This document shows, in pieces, positions 1 through 9,371 of a stretch of DNA of 30,907 nucleotides. Each line of letters starts with the position of its first letter. The first letter of the stretch is position 1. The notes below the pieces were generated by a model. That model was given only the letters and a program-made list of their open reading frames with translations. It was not told where the DNA came from and did no database searches. The position numbers and the translations under genes are program-made. Origin of the DNA: Macrocybe gigantea (Eukaryota > Basidiomycota > Agaricomycetes > Agaricales > Callistosporiaceae); the NCBI GenBank assembly GCA_011319805.1, contig SJRY01000013.1:1-30907 (forward strand). The letters are read 5' to 3'.

Positions 1-1098
1 TGCCTGATCTCGGGAGCGGTATTCACAGGCGGCTGCTTAGGTGCTTTCGGCGCGCATCCTCAACATGACGCTCATCTCATGTCCACGCTGAGCGCCATAC
101 AGATCTTGGTGACGCAAGGTGCGATGGATCGGCTAGATACAGCACGTATTGTCAAATGTGCGCTTTCCGAACATTCGTTCTGCACTATGCCTTGCTTAAC
201 AACTCCTTCAAAGTCATCCTGTCTCTTCAACAGCCTTCGGGCATCTTCGCAGGCGATCGATGGGGCGAGACAGACACCAGGTTTACGTACTGCGCAATCA
301 ACGCGCTATCACTGCTCGGAAAGTTGGACGAGCTGGATAAGGAGAGAACCCTCGATCATATCGAAAAGTGTAAGAACTTCGATGGCGGCTTCGGACGTTG
401 CGAAGGCGCGGAGAGTCATGCTGCTCAAGGTGTGCCTTTGCTGCGCCTAGATTTTTTTCCCGGATTACCGACGACCTCATTAAGTGTGGGTCTGTGTGGC
501 TGCTTTGGCGATTTTGGACAGGCTTGATATCGTTGATGTGCCCACTCTCGCTTGGTGGCTGGCAGAGAGACAGCTGCCGAACGGTGGATTTAATGGACGA
601 CCTGAAAAATTAGAAGATGTACGCCTTCTCGTGTTTGGTGTGCACTACGATTCAAGGAATTCATTGACCCTTTTCACAGGTGTGCTATTCGTTTTGGGTC
701 TTCTCTTCCTTATCTATTATCAGGAAACCTACTTGGATCGATGCTGAATGCTGACGAAATTTATACTATCAGCTCAGGTGAACCTTCGGTTAACACGGAG
801 TTTCGATGTTATCTAACTAGCACGTCCAGGATCCGGAACTAGGAGGAATAGCAGACAGGCCAGGCGACATGGTCGACGTTTTCCATACGCATTTCGGAAT
901 CGCAGGTATTTAGGCTTCTAGCCCTGCTTCCGCTTTAATCTATATTGTGGTAATACCGTGCTTTTTATAGGTCTCTCTTTGCTCGGCTACCCTGGGTTAG
1001 AGGATCTTGATCCAGTCTACTGCATGCCTGCGAAACTGATCCAGGAGAAAGGACTGAGGAAAGACTGGGTGGCACTGGAACGGAGAGCAGCTCGATGA
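1..1098 (+). CDS. BET2: Rab geranylgeranyltransferase (type II) subunit beta, 5' end outside window, one frame break
   Basis: This is the catalytic beta subunit that, with the alpha subunit and Rab escort protein, attaches geranylgeranyl groups to Rab GTPases in the cytosol. Exons read from the sequence: 1-157, 214-429, 485-618, 680-777, 830-905 and 971-1098, separated by 52-65 nt GT..AG introns. Family landmarks in order are [68 protein letters not shown] and the ending [17 protein letters not shown]. The zinc ligands expected for the family (Asp and Cys of LEDVCYS, His of VFHTHFG) are all encoded. Between 743 and 750 the frame breaks: after WIDAE an in-frame TGA follows at 752, while the family sequence [10 protein letters not shown] resumes from 748 one base out of register. 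One missing A in GA(A)ATG explains it. Identity is very secure; whether the break is real is not. Confidence 0.93.
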
Positions 1099-2120
1099 CA
1101 GAGGCTCGGGTGACGGCCACAGCGAGTAGAAAGAGGGCCTTTTCACTGCATTTCACGGAACAATTCGACCGTTTTGACTCGATAGTTTGTTCGTCGTGTG
1201 ATCCTACTTACACCGCCTATGAACCGCAGTTACGACTTGTAGCGTAAGACCACGTTGAAACGGCATGTTCCTGTAGACGCGCAACCTGTTTCATGCTGTC
1301 AATGTCGCCCAGTGCCGGTACTTCTGACTGAGGCATCCAAATGCGGCGAACAATGAGTGACAACTTTCAGCGTCGGTTGCCCCAATCTGGCAAAAAAAAC
1401 CGGGCGGCAGACGGTCCGGGATTACGTGATTATGCCTAAACGGGGAAACCGGAACAGCATCGGAGTCCGGAGAGATCCGACCTGGAAATGGATAAACTGC
1501 AAAGGCAACTTGATGCTTTGATCAGAATTTTCCCGCGCTCCTTCCCCCTTGCAATCAACAAAGCGCTGAGCGTCGACAACGACGACCACAACAACCACGA
1601 GGTGGAGGTAGGATCGCAAAGTCAAAGCCAACGACGTCCTATCACACTCTCGATTATAAGACTCTTAAGGTACTATTGTTGTCACAGAGAATAGGAGGGG
1701 AAGCTTGAGAAGCAATGTCTTTGTTCTCCGCCCATCAACCTGGCCATCGTCCAGGTCAGAGCCGCGCATAGACCTTGGACAGGATATTCCCATAAACGCT
1801 CGAACAACCAACCAGTCAGTATCGATTGACTCAACAATACCCGGAACGACAAGACCAAGATTGCCAATTGTGGACATGGCCACCGTGGCGACAATCAGTT
1901 CAAGCAGTGGCCGTCCGCGCTTTGGCTCCGTCCCTGGAAGCATATATAATGGTGCGAGAAGACTGGATAATGGTTCCCGTTCTTTCGATCTGTCTCAAGA
2001 CCTTAGCGCCCGCACGACGATTACCGCACGGGCGACCATCGTAGCCGGACTTGGGTCAACAAAGTCTCTCCCCCCTTCCTGCGCATCCTATCGCTTCGTC
2101 AGCATTGTTCTGAGCTTGAT
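1099..2120. other. Intergenic region, possibly with the 5' part of the next gene
   Basis: From 1099 to about 1487 I see no coding signal; this should hold the BET2 3' UTR. From about 1488 (ATG, reading MDKLQRQLDALIRIF) to 2120 there are Ser/Thr-rich open stretches in the same direction as the following gene, for example 1705-2070. They look protein-like but are not joined by any exon arrangement I could establish. They may be 5' exons of the 2121-3843 gene. Confidence 0.4.
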
Positions 2121-3843
2121 ATGACAAGGCAGTTCAACATGAATGGACCTTACTCATCAGAATACGATTCGGAGACCCACACTGATATGGACGTCCTTTC
2201 CTTCACCGCGACAAGCACGAGGGATGTTGACACCGCCGACCCCGATAACCTTTCCTATGTTCACAATGATGGAGCCATTGATTCAGGCATGGATGTCTTT
2301 GGCGACAATGACGTATGTATCTACACCTATTAAGTCTTCCTCTATTAACTCTTGGCGTTGCTAGGTCATCACATATACTCCCGCTGTGCCTTTAGACGCC
2401 ATTGCCCGTGGTGCCTCCCCGCCCCCACCGAGATTGAAGACCCAGACTCAGAGATGCTCTCAGAGACTCTGCTCAGCCTTGGTATCAAAGTTCGTGATTT
2501 GCCTACGAACTTCACCCACCTTCGCGAAAAGAAGAAGTCCTCGACGCCGCAACAGTCGCCACTAATACCACCGTAGAAGGCGCTCCCCCTTACTGTCGAC
2601 ACCCAGAATAGTCATAATGACCCTCCGTCGCTTAATATATCCGTTCCCAAGAGTTCTCAACCCTCGGGTCCTATAGTCCGCGATCTGGCCACAACTTCAA
2701 CAATCCCAACACTAGCTCAATATTTCGGGCTTCTGAAGTCTTTGATCAATTCAAGGGCATCACTGAATACGAATATCGCCTGGCCCAGCATCCCCGTACG
2801 AGGCCCATCGCAGGCAAGACGCTCAGACGACTGCTGGACATGGGGTGGGTGACCGACAAGGAGCTCAAGGACAAGCTGAAGCCTATGGATTGGGAGGCAT
2901 ACGTGCTTATGACGAGTCTGTAAAGGCGAGGCCGGGTGGCAAGGCGTACCATGGAGGTATTGCCGCTGGGCTGCGGGCGAGCTATCCGAGGACGAAGAGG
3001 ACCAGGGTGGGAGTCTGTGCGCCGGTGGCAAGATTAGACAGAAGAAGCTGCGACCCCGACGGCGGACGAGCGGAGGTCGTTTGTGGAGGAGCGATGGGTC
3101 ATCTTCTTGAACAACGACAAGATGATGGATCGTTATGAGGCTTCGCGGAGAGGGAGCAAAAGGAACAGATGGAACTGCTGCGGGCTCAGGAACAGATACG
3201 CGCGAGGGACATGGAGGTCGAGAAAATGCGAGAGATGACTCTTGGACCTGATGGCTCCCCTGGCAAGGAAGAGAATATTGGAGGATGCGACGGAAGAAGG
3301 GAGAGTCCTCCCAGATTTCCTCGACGGCTCGGCATCGCCTACCATCTCCCTATCACAGCCGCTTCCATACTCCCAGCCCACCCCTATGTCTCCAAAGCGC
3401 CGGAAACTCTTGATGGCCGCCGAATCGCCCTCATCCGCACCTTCCCTGCCGTCAACTCAATCGGTTCGCAAAATCCTCCCTTCCCGCGGATCGCACTACC
3501 GCAGCAGCATCATCGTCCAACCCCCTGTATTCCAGCCACAGCACATGATACCCCGGGCAGGCAGTACCCCGCGCCTCTGCACTCGTATAATCCAGAGATG
3601 TACCCCGAAGCGGCGGCCCTTGCAGCATCCCAGGCGTCCTCCCAGCCCCCAACCCAAGATTTGGATGTGACGCCACCCGCGACGCCCAAAGCAGACGAAT
3701 ATGACGACAGCGACTGGGATGCAGGAGGTGCGAGCGATGACGATGCGGGAGCGGGACGGAGAGGAGGCGGACGACCGTTGCAGAGACGCAAGCGGCCGCT
3801 GAAGAGGACTTTGAGCAGAACTTTGACCTTTGCACAGCTCTAG
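2121..3843 (+). CDS. Unrecognised hypothetical protein, reading frame broken about ten times
   Basis: I do not recognise the family. A readable protein runs through all three frames. It starts around MTRQFNMNGPYSSEY (an upstream start is possible) and crosses an intron at 2313-2364 (GTATGT..CTAG with a CTATTAAC branch). Landmarks are TEIEDPDSEM, LLSLGIKVRDLP, FDQFKGITEYEYRLAQHP, LLDMGWVTDKELKDKLKPMDW, GELSEDEEDQGG, a basic run near 3040, FVEERWVIFLNNDKMMDRY, a Glu/Arg/Gln-rich probable coiled coil (3150-3235), PTPMSPKRRKLL, and a C-terminus with an acidic patch (DEYDDSDWD) before a basic RRKRPLKRTLSRTLTFAQL ending at 3843. The basic clusters suggest a nuclear protein (inference). Approximate break points are 2422-2426, 2527-2530, 2585-2589, 2661-2668, about 2895, about 2965, about 3068, 3142-3143, about 3240 and about 3575; eight need one more base and two need one fewer. 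Confidence 0.5.
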
Positions 3844-4371
3844 GGTTCCTGCCATGTTCTCTTTGCCTTTTATTGTTCCCTATGCCGCGACACATCCTGA
3901 CCTTCTAATCCTCTTAATCCTACAATGTTGTACAGTACACTACGACGTCTCCCCTTTCTTCTCGACTCCCGTTATTTATCCCTTTCTTTCTTTCAACTTC
4001 AATTTGTACTATGCTGCCACATTCCAAACCAGCAACTGGATGCAACGTAGATTTATCCAATGTATTGGCTACTTCAGCAATCCTTATAATACCGTAATTG
4101 GAGATATAAACCAATTTCCAAGATCCCCGCTATCGGACGAACCTGCCACCAATCGTCCAGAGTATAAAGACTGATTCCCGTCATCGCTAAACCGCTGTGC
4201 AGACCAATCCGGAGCGATTCGGAGTATAGCCCTTATAGACCTCGATATATGCGATCCAAGTCACGGAATCCCTGGTCGGGGGCCGTTAACCCACTGTGCG
4301 TCACCGTTGCTCCAGATATTAAATCTTAGACGTCCTACTCGTGCCGGAACGATAGGTATCTGTCGGTAAAA
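3844..4371. other. Intergenic, convergent 3' ends
   Basis: This lies between the 3' ends of a + gene and a - gene. It is T-rich around 3940-4020. I see no conserved coding pattern, repeat or clear polyadenylation hexamer. Confidence 0.5.
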
Positions 4372-5375
4372 TCAGAGGAATCGATCAATGACGAGTGTCA
4401 ATGACGATGGACGAACATTGAGTTGGGAAACTTGTCTCAGTTCACGGTTGAGGTAAAAGGCTGTCACGTTGGGCGATGCCTGTGTTGGCGAAGTGTGAAG
4501 GAGTGCCTCGATTGGTAAGGAATGCTCACATCGATTCGATATTCTCCCAGGGGATTCCAGCATTAGATACTGTAGAACTGTTCCGGAAAGTAGCATGAAC
4601 TCACCAATCCAGTTGTGTGCGGATCTAGCGGAGTAGACGTAACAGGATCCAGTGGAGGAGACATGGTGAAAGAAACGATCGGGGTTCCGGGGGCTAGGGC
4701 TTCCCAGGTGGCGAATATGTCGGGAGGAACGTCGCGAGTCTTGGTCACAAGCGTCCAACCTATTTCCAGCTGGCGTCCGTCATTCACTAACACACGCACC
4801 ACGTCAGTTGCAAAGCAATGCCGAGTCAACATGACGCATGACGCACATTGGTAGAAGCTCCCTTCAACGGTGCCTGGGGTGGCACCAGAAAAGATCATAA
4901 CACGGAGAGAGACAAAGTCGAAAGCCTCATCAGTGACGACTTCGGCGCCCTGCATGCTGCCGTTGCCGGAGTACGCGGAGTTCTTGAGCGTCAACATTCC
5001 CTGGGAAATGTAGACGTTTTCTGGGACAAACGTCACAGGAATTGGGCTGGTGTTGATGCTGTAGTTGCTGATGGAAAGGCCCCTGGCGCTGGTGCAGAGT
5101 GAGCCAGGCCATGACAGCCTTCCAGAGAGTTTTGTTTGAATGAGACTCACGCAAGAGCAGCAACAGTTTGATTGAAAGGCAGAACGTCGCTCTCGCTATC
5201 ATCTGGAGGCACGGTATCGGGACCTGTAAACCCGATGATAGAGTGCTGCGTGAAACCTCCATCAAAGAAGGGCACGACGTAGGTGTCGCAGTCTTGTTGC
5301 GGAATGCTCAACGCTTCCAGAACTCGCAAGTAGAGTAGCAGAAACGCGCTGGCTGAGAGCGTCTGATAAGAGCAT
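4372..5375 (-). CDS. Secreted GH16 / concanavalin-A-like fold protein, catalytic motif degenerate
   Basis: It resembles fungal secreted proteins of the GH16/concanavalin-like glucanase fold that act on cell-wall beta-glucans. Seen: a hydrophobic leader (SAFLLLYLRVLEAL) before a mature-looking IPQQDC; then FTGPDTVPPDDSESDVLPFN; intron 5089-5150; ENVYISQGMLTLK, QGAEVVTDEAFDFVSLRVM and SGATPGTVEGSFYQ; intron 4787-4846; LNDGRQLEIGWTLVTKT. Further down come PNVTAFYLNRELRQVSQLNV and LTLVID, ending at a TGA at 4372-4374. The splice structure between about 4680 and 4520 is unresolved. The ATG at 5373-5375 is one frame away from the leader, so the start needs either an extra exon or one indel near 5345-5370. 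The usual GH16 ExDxxE site reads EIGWT here, so activity is doubtful. Family assignment is from remembered sequence pattern. Confidence 0.55.
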
Positions 5376-5991
5376 ATTGTCCTTCGATTGCCAACTGGTG
5401 CACTCGTTAGGACTTTATGGCTGCTCGCCGGCACTTTTTCAAGTTGATAGTTGGCATCATGAGTTTGCAATGGCCGCACTATGACCACTATCGCACAATA
5501 TGCCACTGGGTGCACACAGAACAAGGACAAGGCTTGAGGGAAAGGTCATGAGGACTTTTTCAACTCTCCGACGTCAAAGAAGACCATCATGAAACTGGAC
5601 AAGTGCGGCGCCGTGGCGTAGCAGAAATGGCAGAGCCTATCAAACAGAAGACTCAGCAGTAACCAAAAATTGACGGTTCAAAGAATGGCCCTGATGAACG
5701 AACTTCAGATTCAACTCTTCATCTGAAAAGTTGGAGAACGATCAACGTAGATGAACTTAGAGCTCGATGGGTCGTCGAGCGCTGCATTTAACGCAAGCAA
5801 AGCAATCGAAACCATGACGCTTCATTGAAGCCTGCACGGTGAATCTACCATGCAGAGTGGATGGGCCGAATGTATCAGAGCAGCTAAGTACAAATGCAAT
5901 TTGGAAACTTCCGAGATGGAACGGACTTTCCGGACCGGAGCACCGGCGTCCCTATAAAAGGACCAACCCATGAAATTTATACGTCCTCGGT
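5376..5991. other. Divergent intergenic region
   Basis: It separates two divergently transcribed genes. No coding pattern was found. The only clear element is the TATA box listed separately; no tandem or inverted repeat stands out. Confidence 0.5.
5953..5959 (+). promoter_or_regulatory. TATA box of the ankyrin-repeat gene
   Basis: TATAAAA sits in a GC-rich setting 33 bases before the ATG at 5992. With the usual 25-40 nt spacing this implies a very short 5' UTR, or a start at a later ATG. Confidence 0.5.
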
Positions 5992-7517
5992 ATGGCCGCT
6001 ACATACAGGCTTACAGAGGACGACCTCGACGTCTCCGACGATGATCCACCGGTCATCCGAGCTGCTAGAAACCCGAATCCTCAGGTCCTCGTAGCAATTA
6101 TTGAGGAATGCACCCGCGAAATGCAGGCACTTGGTCCCAATCCTCCTCGACACAAAGTGTTGCAAGTCGAGCATGATGAGCGTGAACACCTGCATCAGTG
6201 GGGCTATTCACGGCATCTACAACTCTCCTCTCATTGCCGCGATCAATGCTCGCCTGCCCGAGAACATTTCGACTTTGATCCAGGCAGGCGCTGACCCGAA
6301 CGGCATAAAGCTCTCGGACCTCGACGAGTTCTCCGTGCGTTTCATTCGCGGTCGGAACCCGCAATATAACACGAGAAGCTACTCGATGTGCCCTCCTCGG
6401 GCGAAAGCGCTCGCCGAAATCGGCCTGGAGGTGCCACAGACCGCTCCGCTGACGGCAGGCGAGATCGCTGCCCGTCGCAAGACGTTCTCGAGGTTCTGGA
6501 CAGAGCCGGAACTCCCTACGCTTCGGTTTCGATCCAAGCCTGCGCTCATGCGCTGGAAGCGGCCGCCGGTACCGGCGACATAGCACTTTTCGAACAGGTG
6601 CGTGCTGCTGGGCCGGACGAATCCTGGTGGACCGCTGATACGACACCGTTGCAACTTCCAGACGTCCTGACGCATTCTGCGCTTCGTACATCCTCTCCAT
6701 GCCATGAAGCCGTCCTGGCTGGTAAAAACGACATGCTGAGGCGCCTGCTCTCATTAGGATACTCCCCAAACGTTTTGCCCTTGGCCGCGCCCACCAGATG
6801 CCTTACGCCCTCATGACGGCCGTAGCCTTGTGCGATCCTCCCAACATGGAGGCCTACGATATCCTATCCAACCATCCAACCACGGACATGACGATCCGCA
6901 CTCCCGTATTTTCGATTCACTTGCTTCATTTCGCTGCTGCCCGCCTCGACGTTCCTCTGCTCCAACGTCTCTCCGAGAATCCAATCACGAACCTCGGAAG
7001 CGCTGGAACAACCGCGCTTGACCATACGCTTTTACACGTCGCTGCACTGTCGCAGACGGACGCCAATGTCAACGTCTTTAGCGAGAAGATTTTCAACAGC
7101 GTACACGACGTGCGGACTCTGGACGTTCGCCGCTGGATTCCTATCGATCTGCGAAGGCGTAACCCCGCCAACCGAGCCGGTCTTTTCTCTGCGGCAGACA
7201 CGATGCCGCTCCCTCGCGAAAGGACATCTGAGGACATAGCCGATTCGGAAGCCCAGGCTCGAACGATTTTGTGGCTCTTGCAGAGCGGGACGCAGGATAT
7301 CAGCGCAAAGGACGTCTATGGCAACACAGCTTTGCACTATCTCGCATCCGCGATGCGGACAAATAATGATCTCATCGCACAGGTTAGAGCATGGCAAGGC
7401 GGTGAATCTGTCTGGAAAGAGAACAGTAATGAGCTAGGGTATACCCCTGAGGAGCTCTGGGAAGATGGAAAGAATGCAGTTCATGAACAGTGGAAGACGT
7501 TCTGGATGGACAGATAG
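5992..7517 (+). CDS. Ankyrin-repeat protein, three frame changes
   Basis: This is a protein-interaction scaffold of about 500 residues built from degenerate ankyrin repeats; partner unknown. It begins MAATYRLTEDDLDVSDDDPP. Ankyrin-like units are NSPLIAAINARLPENISTLI followed by QAGADPNG (about 6215-6300), CHEAVLAGKNDMLRRLLSLG (about 6700-6760), LLHFAAARLDVPLLQRLSEN (about 6920-6980) and YGNTALHYLASAM (about 7318-7356). It ends at TAG 7517. Frame changes: near 6160-6185 (one extra base or two missing, or a short intron), at 6514-6516 (one C missing, after which SIQACAHALEAAAGTGD continues) and at 6796-6799 (one base missing in AGATG, after which MPYALMTAVALCDPP continues). No stop occurs apart from those the breaks create. 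The repeat-family call is secure; the exact model is not. Confidence 0.75.
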
Positions 7518-7680
7518 TGCAAGCGGTTCGGCTGGCAATCATCAGGCACCTCCGTTCTGGAGCCCTGTGTTTTTGTACGATCTATTCTTCCTAGTGCGAT
7601 TCGATAACGAGATGTGTGTCAAACTCCATAGCTCAATTCAAAATGTGTGTACGTATCTACAAGAAATATGTTCTCTGCAA

Positions 7681-7686
7681 AATAAA
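7681..7686 (+). promoter_or_regulatory. Candidate polyadenylation signal
   Basis: AATAAA lies 164 bases after the stop of the ankyrin-repeat gene, in an A-rich setting (CAAAATAAATACTG). It is a plausible 3' processing signal, though fungal signals are loose. Confidence 0.35.
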
Positions 7687-7834
7687 TACTGAAGAGATCG
7701 AAGCCGTATTAAATCCGTCGTTATCCAGAAGCAGCAGCAAAGTCCACTCTTGGCGATGCCTACCATCGATGCGCGCCCCATAGAAGCTCACCCATGACGC
7801 GAAAGCCGGTGAGGAAGAGTCAAAGTCCACAGAG

Positions 7835-8357
7835 CTAGCAGATCACCTCCAAGCAGAGTCCAGAAAAGAGCGTTAGATACGAATCGCATGTTTGCGAGCT
7901 CCAAGTTCCTAAACATGAAATGTCCGAAGTCCGCGAATAGTAGTGAACAGCTGGGATTCTCGTAAGAAATCCTGGCAGTGGATAGGCCGTTTCTAGTCGA
8001 ATCCGAGGTCCCAGACAGATATCGAGTAGGAGCCAGAGTCCAAGAATAGTCAATAGTAACGAGAGAGCAGTGACAGGATTGATAGAAGAGAATACGCCGT
8101 AGATGTGCGTGGTAAATGGTGTAGATAGGAGACGGCTAGAAATCTGGCGAAAGCGTTCTTAGAATCGAGAGGCCTAGGAAAAGCGCAGTCACTCACCATG
8201 ATCTAAATCCAGCAATAGCAATAAAGCTAGCGGCTGTTAGGGGCCGCATACGACATTCGATAGTCGACGGAAGCTTTAGAACTCGGGAAGGGTGTCGAAG
8301 GCGACGGTATTTGAACGACCGGGACGGGGTCTGGATGAGAAGGAGCCTGTTCGCCAT
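7835..8357 (-). CDS. Possible small membrane protein, two exons
   Basis: This is a weak prediction. An ATG at 8357 (MANRLLLIQTPSRS) opens an exon to 8197. A 61-nt intron (8136-8196, GTGAGT..TCTAG) joins in phase to an exon running to a TAG at 7835. The joined product of about 150 residues has two hydrophobic segments, one around TAASFIAIAGF and a stronger one in ALSLLLTILGLWLLLDI. In favour are the good donor and the frame continuity across the intron. Against are no recognised family, only moderate coding character, and a location in otherwise non-coding sequence. Confidence 0.25.
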
Positions 8358-8436
8358 GTTCAACGACTGTTCGACGCGACGGAAAGAGTGGTTAATGATG
8401 GGCAAGGAAAAGCGTTGCGTCACTCCCGAAGAAGCA

Positions 8437-8486
8437 TGCCTTCATCAAAGAGAAGACGTGCACAAATAATCTCTTTGATGAAGGCA
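8437..8486. repeat. Perfect 17-bp inverted repeat, 16-nt loop
   Basis: TGCCTTCATCAAAGAGA at 8437-8453 is exactly reverse-complemented at 8470-8486. No coding role is visible. It could be a small-RNA hairpin, a remnant of a miniature element, or a chance palindrome left by local inversion. Confidence 0.8.
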
Positions 8487-8588
8487 CATTTCCCCAGGAT
8501 CTGAGTCGGCCCTTCCCATTTCTGGAGCAGTGGAGATCGGAGGGGCCGGAGGCAAGGAAGGCGGCGTCGAAGGAGCGGGCTAGGTATC

Positions 8589-8611
8589 GGGAGGTGGGGG
8601 AGGGGAAGGGG
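8589..8611 (+). other. G-quadruplex motif
   Basis: Four G-runs (3, 5, 4 and 4 Gs) are separated by loops of 4, 1 and 2 bases, which satisfies the G3+N1-7 rule. It lies inside the purine-rich tract. Confidence 0.6.
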
Positions 8612-8970
8612 AATACGAGAGAGACAAGAAGATGAAAGATAAGAACGCAAAAGTACGAGATGATTGGGAATATGGGGTAAAAATATGGCAAAAATAAATG
8701 GGTATATGTATCTGCGATGCCAAGTAACGGCGCATGGATGGGGGACGCCTAGGAAAGAGGGAAGGGAAGGTCTCCAAACCAAAGCGACGATGGTAAAAGG
8801 ATCTAGGAATAACGAGATAGGCTGATAATAAGATGGACGAAGAAAATCAAAAGGTTATAGAAAAACGAAAGATCAATGGTAATCAAAGCGAAAAACATCC
8901 AAGCTCTGTATCAGGAACGAGGAAGCGTTTGTGGTTCGAAGGATATTAGATAGGCTGAACAAAAGAAAAA

Positions 8971-9080
8971 CGAGGGGCTCCCCAAGCCCGATACCAACAC
9001 AACAAGAAAGGACTTGGGGATGAAAGAAACAACGAGGGGCTTCCCAAACCCGAGACAAGAAAAGAAGGGGTTTGAGAATG
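8971..9080. repeat. Two imperfect tandem copies (about 62 bp period), each able to form a hairpin
   Basis: Both copies start CGAGGGGC (8971 and 9033) and end near GGxxTGAxxATGAAAG. In copy 1, TCCCCAAG (8979-8986) pairs with CTTGGGGA (9013-9020). In copy 2, TTCCCAAAC (9041-9049) pairs with GTTTGAGAA (9070-9078) with one mismatch, which would be a G-U pair in a - strand transcript. Confidence 0.6.
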
Positions 9081-9371
9081 AAAGGGAAAAAATCTAGAGC
9101 AAACCTGAAAGGAACGCCCGAGACTGGTATAAGTTTGGGGTATACGTGTGCGGGTATCTTGATCAAGGTATAGTCGCGCTTGGGAAAGGAGACCGAGGCG
9201 AAGAATGGGAATGAATCGGAATGTGAGGCAGATACTAGATGGGGACCTAAAGTGAAACAAAAAGGAAAAGATGGCGAAAATCATTCCTGCAAGGAAATTC
9301 AGAAAAAAAGCGATTGAAAAAAATACAACGCATAGCACGTACCTCGTTCATGTTGCGATGAATTTGCAAAA

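Larger units (their letters stand above)
8358..9371. other. Non-coding, strongly purine-rich on the + strand
   Basis: From about 8520 to 9370 the + strand is dominated by A and G, so the - strand, which is the sense strand of the gene ending at 9372, is CT-rich. Long open frames on - here encode Ser/Phe/Leu/Pro strings expected from composition alone. The region may be the 3' UTR or downstream region of the 9372-11376 gene. It holds three structured elements listed separately. Confidence 0.5.

Noticed and set aside
3452..3895. 147-codon frame on the - strand
   Set aside because: Antisense to the Ser/Pro-rich end of the + gene; shadow of its composition.
6098..6769. 223-codon open frame on the - strand
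   Set aside because: Antisense to the ankyrin-repeat gene; Arg-rich composition typical of a reverse-strand shadow in GC-rich coding DNA.
8392..9338. Several 65-130 codon frames on the - strand rich in Ser, Phe, Leu and Pro
   Set aside because: Explained by the CT-rich strand; no splice sites joining them, no domain pattern.
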